A DNA stretch of 64,000 nt from Rhizobium gallicum bv. gallicum R602sp (lineage in GTDB: Bacteria > Pseudomonadota > Alphaproteobacteria > Rhizobiales > Rhizobiaceae), in NCBI RefSeq assembly GCF_000816845.1, contig NZ_CP006877.1, positions 2,609,501-2,673,500 of the forward strand, read 5' to 3'. Position 1 is the stretch's first letter. Each line of letters opens with the position of its first letter. This document shows, piece after piece, positions 55,008 to 64,000 of the stretch. The notes below the pieces were generated by a model. That model was not told the origin of the DNA and searched no databases. It saw nothing but the letters and a program-made list of their open reading frames with translations. Made by a program: the position numbers and the translations under genes.

Positions 55008-57817
55008 GCGCCCTTCCCTTTGCTTTCGCCTATCCTGCAATCCTCGGCGCGCTTGTCGCCCTGCCGGTCATCTGGTGGCTGCTGCGGCTTACGCCGCCGC
55101 GCCCGAAATCCGAAGTCTTCCCGCCGCTGAAGATACTGGCCGCCGTACTGAAGCGCGAGGAAACGCCCGCTCAAAGCCCCTGGTGGCTGACGCTGCTTCG
55201 AATGCTGCTCGCCGCTGCCGTGATCCTTGCGATCGCCGATCCGGTTTTCAATCCGCGCACCAATTCCCTCGCCGCAGGCGGTCCGCTCGTTCTTTTCGTC
55301 GACAATGGCTGGGCAACGGCGCCGGATTGGCAACGGCGCGTGCAAACCGCCGAAGCGCTGATCGACGACGCCGAATCCGCCGGCGCCCCCGTCGCGGTCG
55401 CCTTTACCGCCGATCCCACCAACAATGCTGTGCCGGGCACCACAACGGCGGCCCGCGACATGCTGCGCGCTGCAGAACCGCAGCCGCTCGTTCCGGATCG
55501 CGAACGCGCCTTCGAGGCATTGCGCGCCGCCCTCAACGGCACGAAACCAGGGACGCTCGCCTTCCTTTCCGACGGCGCTGCCGCCAAGGAAAACGATGCG
55601 ACCATCCGCCAGCTCGCCGATCTGAAGCCTGCCGAGCTCCGTCTCATCGAAGGCGATACCGCACGGACGATCGCGATCAGCGGTGCCACGAACGCCGCCG
55701 ACGCCATGAGCGTGACCGCGACTCGCCTGGACAGCGCGGGCGCCGCCTCGCTGCCGCTGACGGCGCAGGATGCGCAGGGCCGTGCGATTGCCGCAGGCAC
55801 GGTTGATTTCCAGCCCGGGCAGTCGGTCGCCTCCGGCTCGATCCCCGCCCCCTTCGAGATGCGCAACGATTTCGCCCGCGTCAGCATCGACAATCTCGCA
55901 ACGGCAGGTTCGGTCCATCTGCTCGACGATGGCTTCAAGCGCCGCCGCGTGGTGCTGCTTTCCGGCGAAGCGGGCGATGAATTCCAGCCGCTGCTATCGC
56001 CTCTCTATTACATCCAGCGCGCATTGCAGCCTTATGCCGATCTGATCCAGCCGAACACGCCGGATCTCGCTGCCTCCATCCCCGATCTGCTGTCGCAGAA
56101 TCCATCCGTTATCATCATGGCCGATATCGGCCGGCTGCCGCAGGAAACCTATGAGCCGATGCAGCGCTGGATCGCCAATGGCGGCACGCTGATCCGCTTC
56201 GCCGGACCGCGCCTTGCCGCCGCTCCCGCAGACGATCCGCTGGTGCCGGTGACGTTGCGCCAGGGCGAGCGTGCGCTTGGCGGCGCGCTCTCCTGGGCCG
56301 AGCCGCAGCCGCTGGCAGATTTTCCGAACTTCGGTCCTTTCGCCGGCATGGCCAAGCCGACTGACGTGACCGTCAAGCGCCAGGTTCTGGCCGAGCCGAC
56401 GCCCGATCTTGCCGAGCGCACCTGGGCAAGCCTTGCCGACGGCACGCCGCTGGTAACGACCAAGCCGATCAATGCGGGCCGTATCGTGCTTTTCCATGTC
56501 AGTGCCGAGGCAACGTGGTCCAACCTGCCGATCTCCGGCAATTTCGTCGAGATGCTGCGTCGCATCGTTCAGCTCTCCCGCTCCGGCGGCGTCACCTCTG
56601 AAGCGGGTGCTGCAACGACCGCTGAAGCCCTGCCGCCCTTCCGCCTGCTGACGGCGAAGGGCGTGCTCACGACGGAGACCGGCACGGCGCGGCCGTTGAT
56701 CCCGAACGCAAAGACCGAGCCCGTTTCCAATTTCGACAATCCCCCTGGACTCTATGGTTCGGAAGACGGCTTTACCGCATTGAATGTATTGCCGAATAAC
56801 GCCGAGCTGAGGCCGCTCGACACAGCCGGCATCAATGTCTTGCGCGAGGGCCTGATCGGCGGTGAAACCTGGTCCGCCAAGCCCGCTCTCTTCCTCATCG
56901 CCTTCCTGCTGCTCCTGGCAGACAGCCTCGTCGTCATGTTCATGGGCGGCGCTTTCTCCCGGCTGCGTTCTGCAACCCGGCCCGCGGCGATCATCGCAGT
57001 CGCCGTCAGCACGACCTTCTTCCTGCAACCCTCGCAATTGCGCGCCGACGATTCCAAGCCCGGCGACGACCAGATTTTCCAGCGATTGGACAATACCCAC
57101 CTCGCCTATGTCGTCACCGGCGAGCAGGATGTCGACAATATTTCCGAGCACGGCCTTGAAGGCCTGACCGAGTTCCTGACCTTCCGCACGACACTGGAGC
57201 CTGCGCCGCCCGTCGGCCTTGATCTCACGAAGGACGAGCTGTCCTTCTATCCTATCATTTACTGGCCGGTTTCTGCCTCCGCGCCGATGCCCTCGACGGC
57301 TGCGATCAACCGCGTCGACGCCTATATGCGCGCCGGCGGCACCGTGCTTTTCGACACGCGCGACCAGTTCTCCTCCCTGGATAACAATGGAGGTGCCACG
57401 AGTGCCAACGGCGAGCGCCTGCAGCAGATCCTCGCCAATCTCGACATCCCCCCGCTGGAGCCGGTTCCTTCGGACCACGTTCTGACGAAGTCCTTCTACC
57501 TGCTCTCCAGCTTCCCGGGCCGCTATTCCGGAAGCCCGCTCTGGATCGAGTCGAGGCAGGACAACCGGGCCTCGGACACCAAATCGACGGCCTCGGCCGA
57601 CGGTGTTTCGCCGATCCTGATCACCGGCAACGATTTAGCCGGGGCCTGGGCGGTCGATCAGAACGGCGCACCGATGCTGCCGACCGTTCCGCCGGATGAG
57701 ATGCAGCGCGAATACTCCTATCGCGCCGGCGTCAACATCATGATGTATATGCTGACGGGCAACTACAAGACCGATCAGGTCCACATCCCCGCGCTCCTCG
57801 AACGGCTGGGGCAATGA
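55004..57817 (+). CDS. BatA-like / DUF4159 membrane protein
   Basis: 937 residues. The N-terminus has two membrane helices of the BatA-N type (FAYPAILGALVALPVIWWLL and LLRMLLAAAVILAIADPVFN), followed by a VWA-like segment (GPLVLFVDNGWATAPDWQRR). After a large middle region come another helix near 640 (ALFLIAFLLLLADSLVVMFM) and a C-terminal DUF4159 glutamine-amidotransferase-like domain from about 690 (HLAYVVTGEQDVDNISEHGL, AGGTVLFDTRDQF). It is probably an inner-membrane protein with large soluble domains. Confidence 0.85.
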   Translation: MSALPFAFAYPAILGALVALPVIWWLLRLTPPRPKSEVFPPLKILAAVLKREETPAQSPWWLTLLRMLLAAAVILAIADPVFNPRTNSLAAGGPLVLFVDNGWATAPDWQRRVQTAEALIDDAESAGAPVAVAFTADPTNNAVPGTTTAARDMLRAAEPQPLVPDRERAFEALRAALNGTKPGTLAFLSDGAAAKENDATIRQLADLKPAELRLIEGDTARTIAISGATNAADAMSVTATRLDSAGAASLPLTAQDAQGRAIAAGTVDFQPGQSVASGSIPAPFEMRNDFARVSIDNLATAGSVHLLDDGFKRRRVVLLSGEAGDEFQPLLSPLYYIQRALQPYADLIQPNTPDLAASIPDLLSQNPSVIIMADIGRLPQETYEPMQRWIANGGTLIRFAGPRLAAAPADDPLVPVTLRQGERALGGALSWAEPQPLADFPNFGPFAGMAKPTDVTVKRQVLAEPTPDLAERTWASLADGTPLVTTKPINAGRIVLFHVSAEATWSNLPISGNFVEMLRRIVQLSRSGGVTSEAGAATTAEALPPFRLLTAKGVLTTETGTARPLIPNAKTEPVSNFDNPPGLYGSEDGFTALNVLPNNAELRPLDTAGINVLREGLIGGETWSAKPALFLIAFLLLLADSLVVMFMGGAFSRLRSATRPAAIIAVAVSTTFFLQPSQLRADDSKPGDDQIFQRLDNTHLAYVVTGEQDVDNISEHGLEGLTEFLTFRTTLEPAPPVGLDLTKDELSFYPIIYWPVSASAPMPSTAAINRVDAYMRAGGTVLFDTRDQFSSLDNNGGATSANGERLQQILANLDIPPLEPVPSDHVLTKSFYLLSSFPGRYSGSPLWIESRQDNRASDTKSTASADGVSPILITGNDLAGAWAVDQNGAPMLPTVPPDEMQREYSYRAGVNIMMYMLTGNYKTDQVHIPALLERLGQ

Positions 57818-57818
57818 C

Positions 57819-59888
57819 ATGACGGTTGATTTTTCGCCCTTTATTCCCTGGCCGGTTCTGGCAGCGCTCGCGGCCGTCGTCGCGGTTGTCGCGATCTTCG
57901 CCATCTGGCGCGGCATCCGCGGCGCCTGGATCCGCACGCTGGCCGCCCTCGCATTGCTGGCAGCGCTCGCAAATCCCCTACTCATGCAGGAAGATCGCGA
58001 GCAGCTTTCGACGGTGGTTCCCGTCATCGTCGATCGGAGCCAGAGCCAGCAGACGCCGGAACGTATCAAGATGACCGACGAGGCGCTGGCGCAGTTGAAG
58101 GATCGCCTCTCTCGTTTCCCGAATATTGAACCGCGCTATGTCGATGCGACCGAGCCGGAAAATTCCGATACGCCGTCCACACGTCTCTTTTCTGCGCTTT
58201 CGGCCGCCGTTGCCGACGTACCTCCAGCGCGCGTCGGCGGCGCGATCATGCTGACGGATGGCGAAGTGCATGATGCGCCGGGCATCAACCAGGCGCTCGG
58301 CTTTGACGCACCGGTCCACGGCCTGATCACCGGCAAGGCCAACGAATTTGACCGCCGCGTCGAGGTGATCAAGGCGCCGCGCTTCGGCATCGTCAATGAA
58401 GAGCAGCAACTGGTCCTGCGCGTCTTCGACGACGGCCCGAGCCCGGGCAGCACCGCCGATGTCACCGTGAAGCTGAACGGCGACGTGATCGCCGCGCTCC
58501 AGGCGACACCGGGGCAGGATACGCCGTTTTCCTTTAAGGTTCCGCGCGGCGGCAGCAACGTGCTGGAATTCTCTGTGGCCGGACTGCCTGGCGAAGTGAC
58601 GGAGGCAAACAACCGCGCCGTTCATGTCATCGATGGCATTCGTGAAAACCTGCGCGTGCTTTTGGTCTCCGGCGAGCCGCATGCCGGCGAGCGCGCCTGG
58701 CGCAATCTCCTGAAATCCGACGCCTCGGTCGATCTCGTCCATTTCACCATTCTGCGCCCCCCTGAAAAGCAGGACGGCACGCCGATCAACGAGCTTTCGC
58801 TGATCGCCTTCCCGACACGCGAGCTGTTCGTCGACAAGATCAAAGACTTCGACCTGATCATCTTCGACCGCTACCAGCACCGCGGCGTGCTGCCGATCCT
58901 CTACTATGACTACATTGCACAATATGTCGAAAACGGCGGTGCGCTGCTGATTGCCGCAGGTCCCGAGCATGCCGGCCAGGATTCGATCGCACTGACGCCG
59001 CTTTCGGCCGTTCTCCCTGCCGAGCCGACCGGCCAGATGATCGACAAGGCATTCTATCCCCGCCTTTCCGAGGAGGGCCGCAAGCACCCCGTCACCCGCG
59101 GCCTCGACGGCTCCGCTGACGAGCCGCCGCATTGGGGCCGCTGGTTCCGCAGCGTCGATGTCGCGTCTCCGCATGGCCAGACGGTCATGGTTGGCGCAGA
59201 CAATCATCCGCTGCTGCTTTTGAACCGTGCCGGCCAGGGACGCGTCGCCATGCTGCTCTCCGACCAGGGCTGGCTCTGGGCCCGCGGCTTCGAGGGCGGC
59301 GGCCCGCACGTCTCGCTCTACCGCCGCATCGCCCATTGGCTGATGAAGGAACCGGCGCTGGAGGAGGAAGCGCTGACGGCGCGCGCCTCCGGTCGCACGC
59401 TGGAGGTAACCCGCCAGACGATCGGCGACAATCCGGGCAATGCCACAGTCCGATATCCATCAGGCAAGACGGAAAATCTGCCGCTGAACCAGTCTGAACC
59501 CGGTCTCTTCAAGGCAGAGAAGAAGATGGACGAGATCGGCCTCTTCGAAATCCGCAACGGCGACCTGACGACGCTCGTTCATGTCGGCGCCGTCGATGCG
59601 CCCGAATTCAAGGCGATGATTTCGACGACGGATGTGCTGAAGCCGATTTCCGGCAAGACACGCGGCCTTGTCACCCGCGTTTCAGATACCAACGGAGCGA
59701 TCGAAGTTCCGCCGATCCTGCCGGTTCGCGGCCAGGTTCGCGTCGCCGACAATGACCGCATGCAGATCAAGTTGACGAACGAGAGCGTGCTGAAGGGGAT
59801 CAATACCCTGCCGCTCTTTGCCGGTTTTGCCGGCGTCGGCGCGCTGCTGCTCGCCTTCGGCGCCATGTGGTGGCGTGAAGGTCGATGA
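57819..59888 (+). CDS. VWA-like / glutamine amidotransferase-like membrane protein
   Basis: 689 residues beginning one base after the DUF4159 stop. Two N-terminal helices (PWPVLAALAAVVAVVAIFAI and LAALALLAALANPLLMQEDR) precede a VWA-like part (VVPVIVDRSQSQQTPERIKM) and a domain with FDLIIFDRYQHRGVLPILYY and ENGGALLIAAGPEHAGQDSI, the amidotransferase-like fold seen in the family; the Cys nucleophile is not evident. A last helix at the C-terminus (FAGFAGVGALLLAFGAMWW) anchors it. Final gene of the MoxR operon. Confidence 0.82.
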   Translation: MTVDFSPFIPWPVLAALAAVVAVVAIFAIWRGIRGAWIRTLAALALLAALANPLLMQEDREQLSTVVPVIVDRSQSQQTPERIKMTDEALAQLKDRLSRFPNIEPRYVDATEPENSDTPSTRLFSALSAAVADVPPARVGGAIMLTDGEVHDAPGINQALGFDAPVHGLITGKANEFDRRVEVIKAPRFGIVNEEQQLVLRVFDDGPSPGSTADVTVKLNGDVIAALQATPGQDTPFSFKVPRGGSNVLEFSVAGLPGEVTEANNRAVHVIDGIRENLRVLLVSGEPHAGERAWRNLLKSDASVDLVHFTILRPPEKQDGTPINELSLIAFPTRELFVDKIKDFDLIIFDRYQHRGVLPILYYDYIAQYVENGGALLIAAGPEHAGQDSIALTPLSAVLPAEPTGQMIDKAFYPRLSEEGRKHPVTRGLDGSADEPPHWGRWFRSVDVASPHGQTVMVGADNHPLLLLNRAGQGRVAMLLSDQGWLWARGFEGGGPHVSLYRRIAHWLMKEPALEEEALTARASGRTLEVTRQTIGDNPGNATVRYPSGKTENLPLNQSEPGLFKAEKKMDEIGLFEIRNGDLTTLVHVGAVDAPEFKAMISTTDVLKPISGKTRGLVTRVSDTNGAIEVPPILPVRGQVRVADNDRMQIKLTNESVLKGINTLPLFAGFAGVGALLLAFGAMWWREGR

Positions 59889-59895
59889 GTCCCGC

Positions 59896-60274
59896 TTAGG
59901 CGAGTGAGACTTGCCGCGTTTCTGCATCGATCGCAAGCGGTGATTCCGGCACGAAGAAGCGAAGCCCGATGCCGAAGATGGCGGGCAGCGCCGTCACGGC
60001 AAAGATGTAGCGCCACGCGTCGGCAACGTCGGCGAGCGCCTGCCACCCTGTCGGCGAGCCGGCTGACGACGGCGCCGATCAGCATGCCGAGGACGAAAAG
60101 CGTTCCGGTCTGCAGTGCCTGCGGCACCGTCAGCTGGAATGTGGCGGCGATCGAAGCGGCCGTGAACCCGACGGCTAGCACCTGCATGGCGTCGGCCGCC
60201 CAGACGAGCCCGAAAAATGCCATCAGCCGCCGCTGAAATGCGCCCGTCCCAGCGCGATCCGAACTTCCGCTCAT
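59896..60274 (-). pseudogene. MFS transporter remnant with internal deletion
   Basis: From ATG 60274 the frame encodes MSGSSDRAG and the first two membrane helices of an MFS sugar or acid transporter (LMAFFGLVWAADAMQVLAVG, LTVPQALQTGTLFVLGMLIG), then a RLADR motif fragment. The sequence then jumps, in another frame, to a segment from about helix 6 (LADVADAWRYIFAVTALPAI and FGIGLRFFVPESPLAIDAET) and stops at 59896. Helices 3–5 and everything after helix 6 are absent. It abuts the convergent MoxR operon. Confidence 0.7.
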
Positions 60275-60345
60275 GCCGCCCTCCACCAAGCTGCCGAAAC
60301 CTCGAGCAAAGTGAGGTCAGGGAAACCAGCGGTAGGACATATGAA

Positions 60346-60846
60346 CTATGCACGCCAGCCGATGATACCCTTAAGACGCTGATGCGCATCTTCGGCAATC
60401 GGAACGACCAGAACGCGGGCGGGATCGACTGGCCCTGGAAAGGCGAGCGCGTTGTAGGCGACCTTCTCGAAGCCGAGCGGGCAATAATACGGCGGATCGC
60501 CGACAAGGATGACAGCCTCGGAGCCCTTGCGCCTTGCCGCCTCCACCGCGATCCGCACGAGTTCGCGGCCGATGCCCATATTCTTGTGCGATGGCCGGAC
60601 GGCGAGTGGTCCGAGCAGGTGCCCTTTAACATCGCCCGCCATGACCGGGGTCATCCTGACCGAGGCGATCGTTTCGCCATCATCGGTACAGATGAAGGAG
60701 AGCGACGGATCGTGCGCCCCCTGCTCGCGGATGCGCGCAGCCGCACGCGCGTGCCGGCCAGGGCCGAAAGCTTCTTCGTTGATGTGTTCGATAGCCGCGT
60801 CGTGAGACGCATCCTCGGTGAGGTAGACCAGATCGTGCTTTTGCAT
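60346..60846 (-). CDS. GNAT N-acetyltransferase (YhbS-like)
   Basis: 166 residues. The acetyl-CoA site is GPLAVRPSHKNMGIGRELVR (about 92–111), with IASVRMTPVMAGDVKGHLLG before it and LVGDPPYYCPLGFEKVAYNA after, the YhbS-family layout. Substrate unknown; this subgroup includes protein or small-molecule acetyltransferases. I chose the ATG at 60846 (MQKHDLVYLTED) because the longer frame adds a low-complexity N-terminus. It is monocistronic, with a 277-base gap before the next gene. Confidence 0.85.
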   Translation of the reverse strand: MQKHDLVYLTEDASHDAAIEHINEEAFGPGRHARAAARIREQGAHDPSLSFICTDDGETIASVRMTPVMAGDVKGHLLGPLAVRPSHKNMGIGRELVRIAVEAARRKGSEAVILVGDPPYYCPLGFEKVAYNALAFPGPVDPARVLVVPIAEDAHQRLKGIIGWRA

Positions 60847-61123
60847 GATGAGACAGAAACCGGATAGACGGAATTGATGATTTTCGAGCACGCGCTTAGG
60901 CGTTCGGAAGCATCAGCGTCGTCGCAGATTTCTGGATGCGTAAAACAAATCGGGTTCCCGAGAAAATGTGAAAAGGCCGATAGCAGGAAAAATTTGCCTC
61001 GTCCAACGCAAAGTGACGCGACCGAAAAAACATTTGTGACGCACTGTTCAGTCTTCGCACCCCTGCAAAGATCGGCCGCGTGCAATATGTTTCCACCAAC
61101 GGCGAATTTGAAGGAAGCGCACA

Positions 61124-62113
61124 ATGGGCATGCTGGTTGACGGCGTCTGGCAGAACGTCGGGTACGATACGAAGGAAACGAAGGGCCACTTCAAGCGCGC
61201 GGCCTCTCAGTTCCGCAACTGGATCACGGCCAATGGGGAGGCAGGACCGACGGGCAGCGGCGGCTTCAAGGCCGAGGCTGGCCGCTATCATCTCTATGTC
61301 TCGCTCGCCTGCCCCTGGGCGCACCGCACGCTCATTTTCCGCAAACTGAAGAAGCTTGATGACATCGTCTCCGTGTCCGTCGTCGATCCGCTGATGGCCG
61401 AGAACGGCTGGGAATTCAAAGTCGGCGACGGCGCGACCGGCGATCACCTTTACGGTGCAAGGACCCTCTTCGAGATCTACGTGAAGGCCGATCCGCACTA
61501 TTCCGGCCGCGTCACCGTTCCCGTGCTCTGGGACAAGAAGACCGGTACGATCGTCAATAATGAATCGGCCGAGATCATCCGCATGTTCAACAGCGCCTTC
61601 GACGGCCTGACCGATTCGAACACCGATTTCTATCCCGACGCTCTGCGCGCCGACATCGATGCGCTGAATGCGATCGTCTACGACACCGTCAACAACGGCG
61701 TCTACAAGGCAGGCTTTGCAACGACGCAGGAAGCCTACGAAGAAAATGTTGTGAAGATTTTCGAAACGCTGGACATGCTGGACGAGCGTCTCGGCAAAAG
61801 CCGCTATCTCTTCGGCGATCGGCTGACGGAAGCCGACTGGCGGCTGTTCACGACGCTGGCGCGCTTCGATGCAGTCTATGTCGGCCACTTCAAGTGCAAC
61901 ATCCGTCGCATCGAAGACTACAAGAACCTCTCGGGCTACCTGCGCGATCTTTACCAGACGCCGGGCGTCAAGGAGACGGTGAACCTGCGCCACATCAAGG
62001 AGCACTATTACCGCAGCCACAGGACGATCAATCCGACGGGCGTGATCCCGGTCGGCCCGGCTCTCGATCTCGACCGCCTGCACGGCCGCGCCAAGCTTGC
62101 CGCTGCCGCGTGA
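61124..62113 (+). CDS. Glutathionyl-hydroquinone reductase (YqjG/ECM4 family)
   Basis: 329 residues of the Xi-class GST: YHLYVSLACPWAHRTLIFRK with catalytic Cys (about 64), VSVVDPLMAENGWEF, TVPVLWDKKTGTIVNNESAE and C-terminal helical LFTTLARFDAVYVGHFKCNI. Family members remove glutathione from glutathionyl-hydroquinones with GSH, in quinone detoxification. It starts MGMLVDGVWQN after GGAAG. It converges with a NUDIX gene whose stop lies three bases away. Confidence 0.93.
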   Translation: MGMLVDGVWQNVGYDTKETKGHFKRAASQFRNWITANGEAGPTGSGGFKAEAGRYHLYVSLACPWAHRTLIFRKLKKLDDIVSVSVVDPLMAENGWEFKVGDGATGDHLYGARTLFEIYVKADPHYSGRVTVPVLWDKKTGTIVNNESAEIIRMFNSAFDGLTDSNTDFYPDALRADIDALNAIVYDTVNNGVYKAGFATTQEAYEENVVKIFETLDMLDERLGKSRYLFGDRLTEADWRLFTTLARFDAVYVGHFKCNIRRIEDYKNLSGYLRDLYQTPGVKETVNLRHIKEHYYRSHRTINPTGVIPVGPALDLDRLHGRAKLAAAA

Positions 62114-62116
62114 ATC

Positions 62117-62596
62117 CTACCAGAAGTGAGCGGCGGGCTCTTCGCCGCTCAACTCCCTCAGCCTGCGCCTCGTCGCTTCAGTCGTGCCGTCCGGCAGACC
62201 GTCGAGCGCGAAGAAGCCGCATTCGACAATTTCGCGATCCGGCTTGCGCGGCGCTGTCTGCTCGACCTCGGCGCGGTAGAAGACCACATGATCGCGCCGG
62301 CTCGCCGATGCGTTGAAATAGACATGGAAGAGCTGCGGCCTGCCGATGATCCTGAGGTTGCCCTCCTCGCGCAGTTCCTTGATCAGCGCTTCCTCAGCTG
62401 TCTCGTTGCGCTCCAGCCCCCCGCCAGGCATATGCCAGCCGGGAATGTAGCTGTGGCGGACCAGAAAAATCCGCCCGGACGAATCGAAACAGGCCGCCCG
62501 CACGCCCATCGTCATGCCGCGCGCGAGAGCGAAATAGCCATGCACGATCCGCATCAGCAGCTTGGATTGCCAGGGCCTGATTTCCTTGGTCGTCAT
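62117..62596 (-). CDS. NUDIX hydrolase
   Basis: 159 residues. NUDIX box GGGLERNETAEEALIKELRE with EGNL; the usual Arg before the first catalytic Glu is Lys and the box ends EEGN rather than EExG, so the metal-binding Glu residues are retained with variant flanks. The N-terminus (SKLLMRIVHGYFALARGMTM) is hydrophobic and may associate with the membrane; VRAACFDSSGRIFLVRHSYI follows. Substrate unknown. It is distinct from the CoA-type NUDIX at 52 kb. Confidence 0.85.
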   Translation of the reverse strand: MTTKEIRPWQSKLLMRIVHGYFALARGMTMGVRAACFDSSGRIFLVRHSYIPGWHMPGGGLERNETAEEALIKELREEGNLRIIGRPQLFHVYFNASASRRDHVVFYRAEVEQTAPRKPDREIVECGFFALDGLPDGTTEATRRRLRELSGEEPAAHFW

Positions 62597-62667
62597 CGGT
62601 CTGTTTTCACTATTTCGTTCAATCGGACGTGTTTGATTTGTAAATATCCTGGTCTATGTGTCGTAGC

Positions 62668-63576
62668 ATGTTCAAGCTCGCGCATATCTCGGATATCCAC
62701 CTCGGCCCACTTCCCAATCTTTCATTCCGCGAGCTTTTCTCGAAGCGCATTACCGGCTTTGTGAACTGGCACCGCCACAGGCGCAAGCATCTTTTCGGCG
62801 GCACGCTGGATCTGCTCCTGGAGGATATCCGTGCGCGCCAGGCCGACCACCTGGCCGTGACCGGCGACTTGGTGAATCTCGCAAGCGGCATTGAGATCCG
62901 CTCCGCCGCCGCCTGGCTTCGCGCGCTCGGCGAACCGGCGGAAACCTCCGTGGTTCCCGGCAATCACGACGCGTATGTGCCCGGCGCCTACGAGAAATCC
63001 ATGCGCGCCTGGTATGACTATGTGCGCGGCGACCTCGCTCCAGCCGAATGGGAGGAAGACAAGCACATCTTTCCCTATCTCCGCGTCCGCGGCAAAGTCG
63101 CGCTCGTCGGCTGCTCGACGGCCGTCGCCACGCCACCATTTGCCGCCAGCGGCTTCTTCAGCCAGCGGCAGGCCCGCGAGACCGTCAACATGCTCCGCGC
63201 GGCCGGTGAAGCCGGCCTCTTTCGCGTCGTCATGATCCACCACCCGCCGATCCGCGGCGCGACTGCTTTCTACAAGCGCATGATCGGCATCCGCCGCTTT
63301 GCCGCCGTCGTCTCGACCGGCGGCGCAGAACTGGTGCTCCACGGCCATACGCATCTCAATACGCTCCACTGGCTGCGCGGCCAGACTGGTCCCGTGCCTG
63401 TGGTCGGCATTGCTTCCGCCTCGCAGGGACCAGGTGGCTTGAAGCCCCGTGCGGCCTATAATCTCTTCAGCATCGACGGTTCGCCCGGCGCCTGGGAACT
63501 GAGGGGCGAACGCTTCAGCTTGAACGACATGGGCGATGGCGTTTCGTCGGAAAGTGTCGACATTTTCAAGCTTTAG
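62668..63576 (+). CDS. Metallophosphoesterase (calcineurin-like)
   Basis: 302 residues with all five metal-site blocks: ISDIHLG (about 6–12), AVTGDLVNL, VPGNHDAY, MIHHPPI and HGHTHLN. The dinuclear-metal core is complete. Family members hydrolyse cyclic nucleotides, nucleotides, lipid A precursors or phosphoproteins, and no specificity is visible here. ATG 62668 (MFKLAHISDIH) fits the family; a longer frame starts four codons earlier. It is divergent from the NUDIX gene by 71 bases. Confidence 0.9.
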   Translation: MFKLAHISDIHLGPLPNLSFRELFSKRITGFVNWHRHRRKHLFGGTLDLLLEDIRARQADHLAVTGDLVNLASGIEIRSAAAWLRALGEPAETSVVPGNHDAYVPGAYEKSMRAWYDYVRGDLAPAEWEEDKHIFPYLRVRGKVALVGCSTAVATPPFAASGFFSQRQARETVNMLRAAGEAGLFRVVMIHHPPIRGATAFYKRMIGIRRFAAVVSTGGAELVLHGHTHLNTLHWLRGQTGPVPVVGIASASQGPGGLKPRAAYNLFSIDGSPGAWELRGERFSLNDMGDGVSSESVDIFKL

Positions 63577-63721
63577 GCGGACAAGCGGAATCTTTTTCGC
63601 GGCTTTTTGAATCAATTTCTGAAGCCGCTGCGATTTTCCCCCAGGTAATGCTTAAGCCCTTGGTATTTCCAAATCCCACTGTACAATCCGGCCGCAATCG
63701 CAGCCGATCAGGGAACAAGCC

Positions 63722-64000
63722 ATGCGCGCCGCAGCAAACCGCATCTGCCGTCTCACCCTCGCCTTCGGCCTTGCAGCCGGACTGTCGGCACCGGCCTTCG
63801 CCGTCGGTGACGAAAGCGACGAGACGAGCCCGCCTCCGAAGACCGAAACCACGACCAAATGCGCCGACGGCAAGGTGTGGGACAAGAAGAGGAAGGAATG
63901 CGTCGCGCCGAAGAAGAGCAGCTTTAATGACGACGACCTCTACGAGGCAGCGCGCGAATTCGCCTATGCCGGCCAATATGAAAATGCCATCACCGTCTTG
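63722..64000 (+). CDS. Secreted TPR-type protein, N-terminal part
   Basis: 93 codons run to the window edge without a stop. A signal peptide (RLTLAFGLAAGLSAPAFA) precedes an acidic Pro/Thr linker, a Cys pair (CADGKVWDKKRKEC), a Lys-rich patch and the start of a helical repeat, DDDLYEAAREFAYAGQYENA with ITVL, which looks like a tetratricopeptide unit. AGGGAACAAGCC supports the start at 63722. Function unknown; a periplasmic TPR scaffold is likely. Confidence 0.7.
   Translation, partial: MRAAANRICRLTLAFGLAAGLSAPAFAVGDESDETSPPPKTETTTKCADGKVWDKKRKECVAPKKSSFNDDDLYEAAREFAYAGQYENAITVL

Overview
The window reads as a piece of the chromosome of a Rhizobium-like alphaproteobacterium (Rhizobiaceae, R. 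leguminosarum/R. etli type). The evidence is the trxB–lsrB junction followed by two tandem AbcR-type small RNAs, the petABC operon in Rieske–cytochrome b–cytochrome c1 order, a PetP/PetR-type regulator pair, rplY/pth/ychF, the BA14K, DUF1236 and DUF1285 families, high GC and dense gene packing. I see no rRNA or tRNA gene, CRISPR array, intact insertion sequence or prophage. Species-level identity is inference.

Layout. 1–4.5 kb: end of trxB, lsrB, two AbcR-type sRNAs, an ArsR regulator, an Old Yellow Enzyme and an APH(6)-like kinase. 4.5–9 kb: a decayed toxin–antitoxin module, an aspartate/prephenate aminotransferase, two small membrane ORFs that look like the stripped remains of a class GN sortase/target pair, a PQQ-type sugar dehydrogenase and a frameshifted DUF3052 gene. 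9–14 kb: DMT transporter, cold-shock protein, BA14K protein, MBL hydrolase, SH3/DUF1236 protein and branched-chain aminotransferase. 14–19.4 kb: petP–petR–histidine kinase–DUF1349, then csaA, proC and a YbjN-like gene. 19.7–26.8 kb: ubiK divergent from lgt–midA–pgeF–M24 protein, a lipoprotein, prs and a two-module Kazal-like lipoprotein.

26.8–38.2 kb: 2H phosphoesterase, a large periplasmic protein, rplY, a GGDEF–EAL receptor with a periplasmic binding protein lodged between rplY and pth, a GNAT gene broken by two amber codons, clpS, an AbrB-type remnant, ychF, two MaoC genes and apt. 38.3–48.6 kb: petABC, two MsbA-like ABC exporters separated by an orphan ribbon-helix-helix gene, trmL and a Na/Pi cotransporter. 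48.7–53 kb: hemF, two small genes, then cca–NUDIX–DUF1285. 53–59.9 kb: a MoxR–DUF58–DUF4159–membrane protein operon. 59.9–64 kb: an MFS remnant, a GNAT, a glutathionyl-hydroquinone reductase, a NUDIX hydrolase, a metallophosphoesterase and the start of a TPR protein.

Most of the window is core metabolism, respiration and translation. The unusual material is the layer of decayed accessory genes between housekeeping operons (at least six remnants), plus some intact modules: the tandem sRNAs, the binding-protein/c-di-GMP receptor pair, the double Kazal-like lipoprotein, and a possible leader ORF ahead of an ABC exporter. I found no clearly new multi-gene defence or mobile system. The best candidates for something undescribed are the reduced sortase-like pair and the binding-protein/GGDEF–EAL pair.
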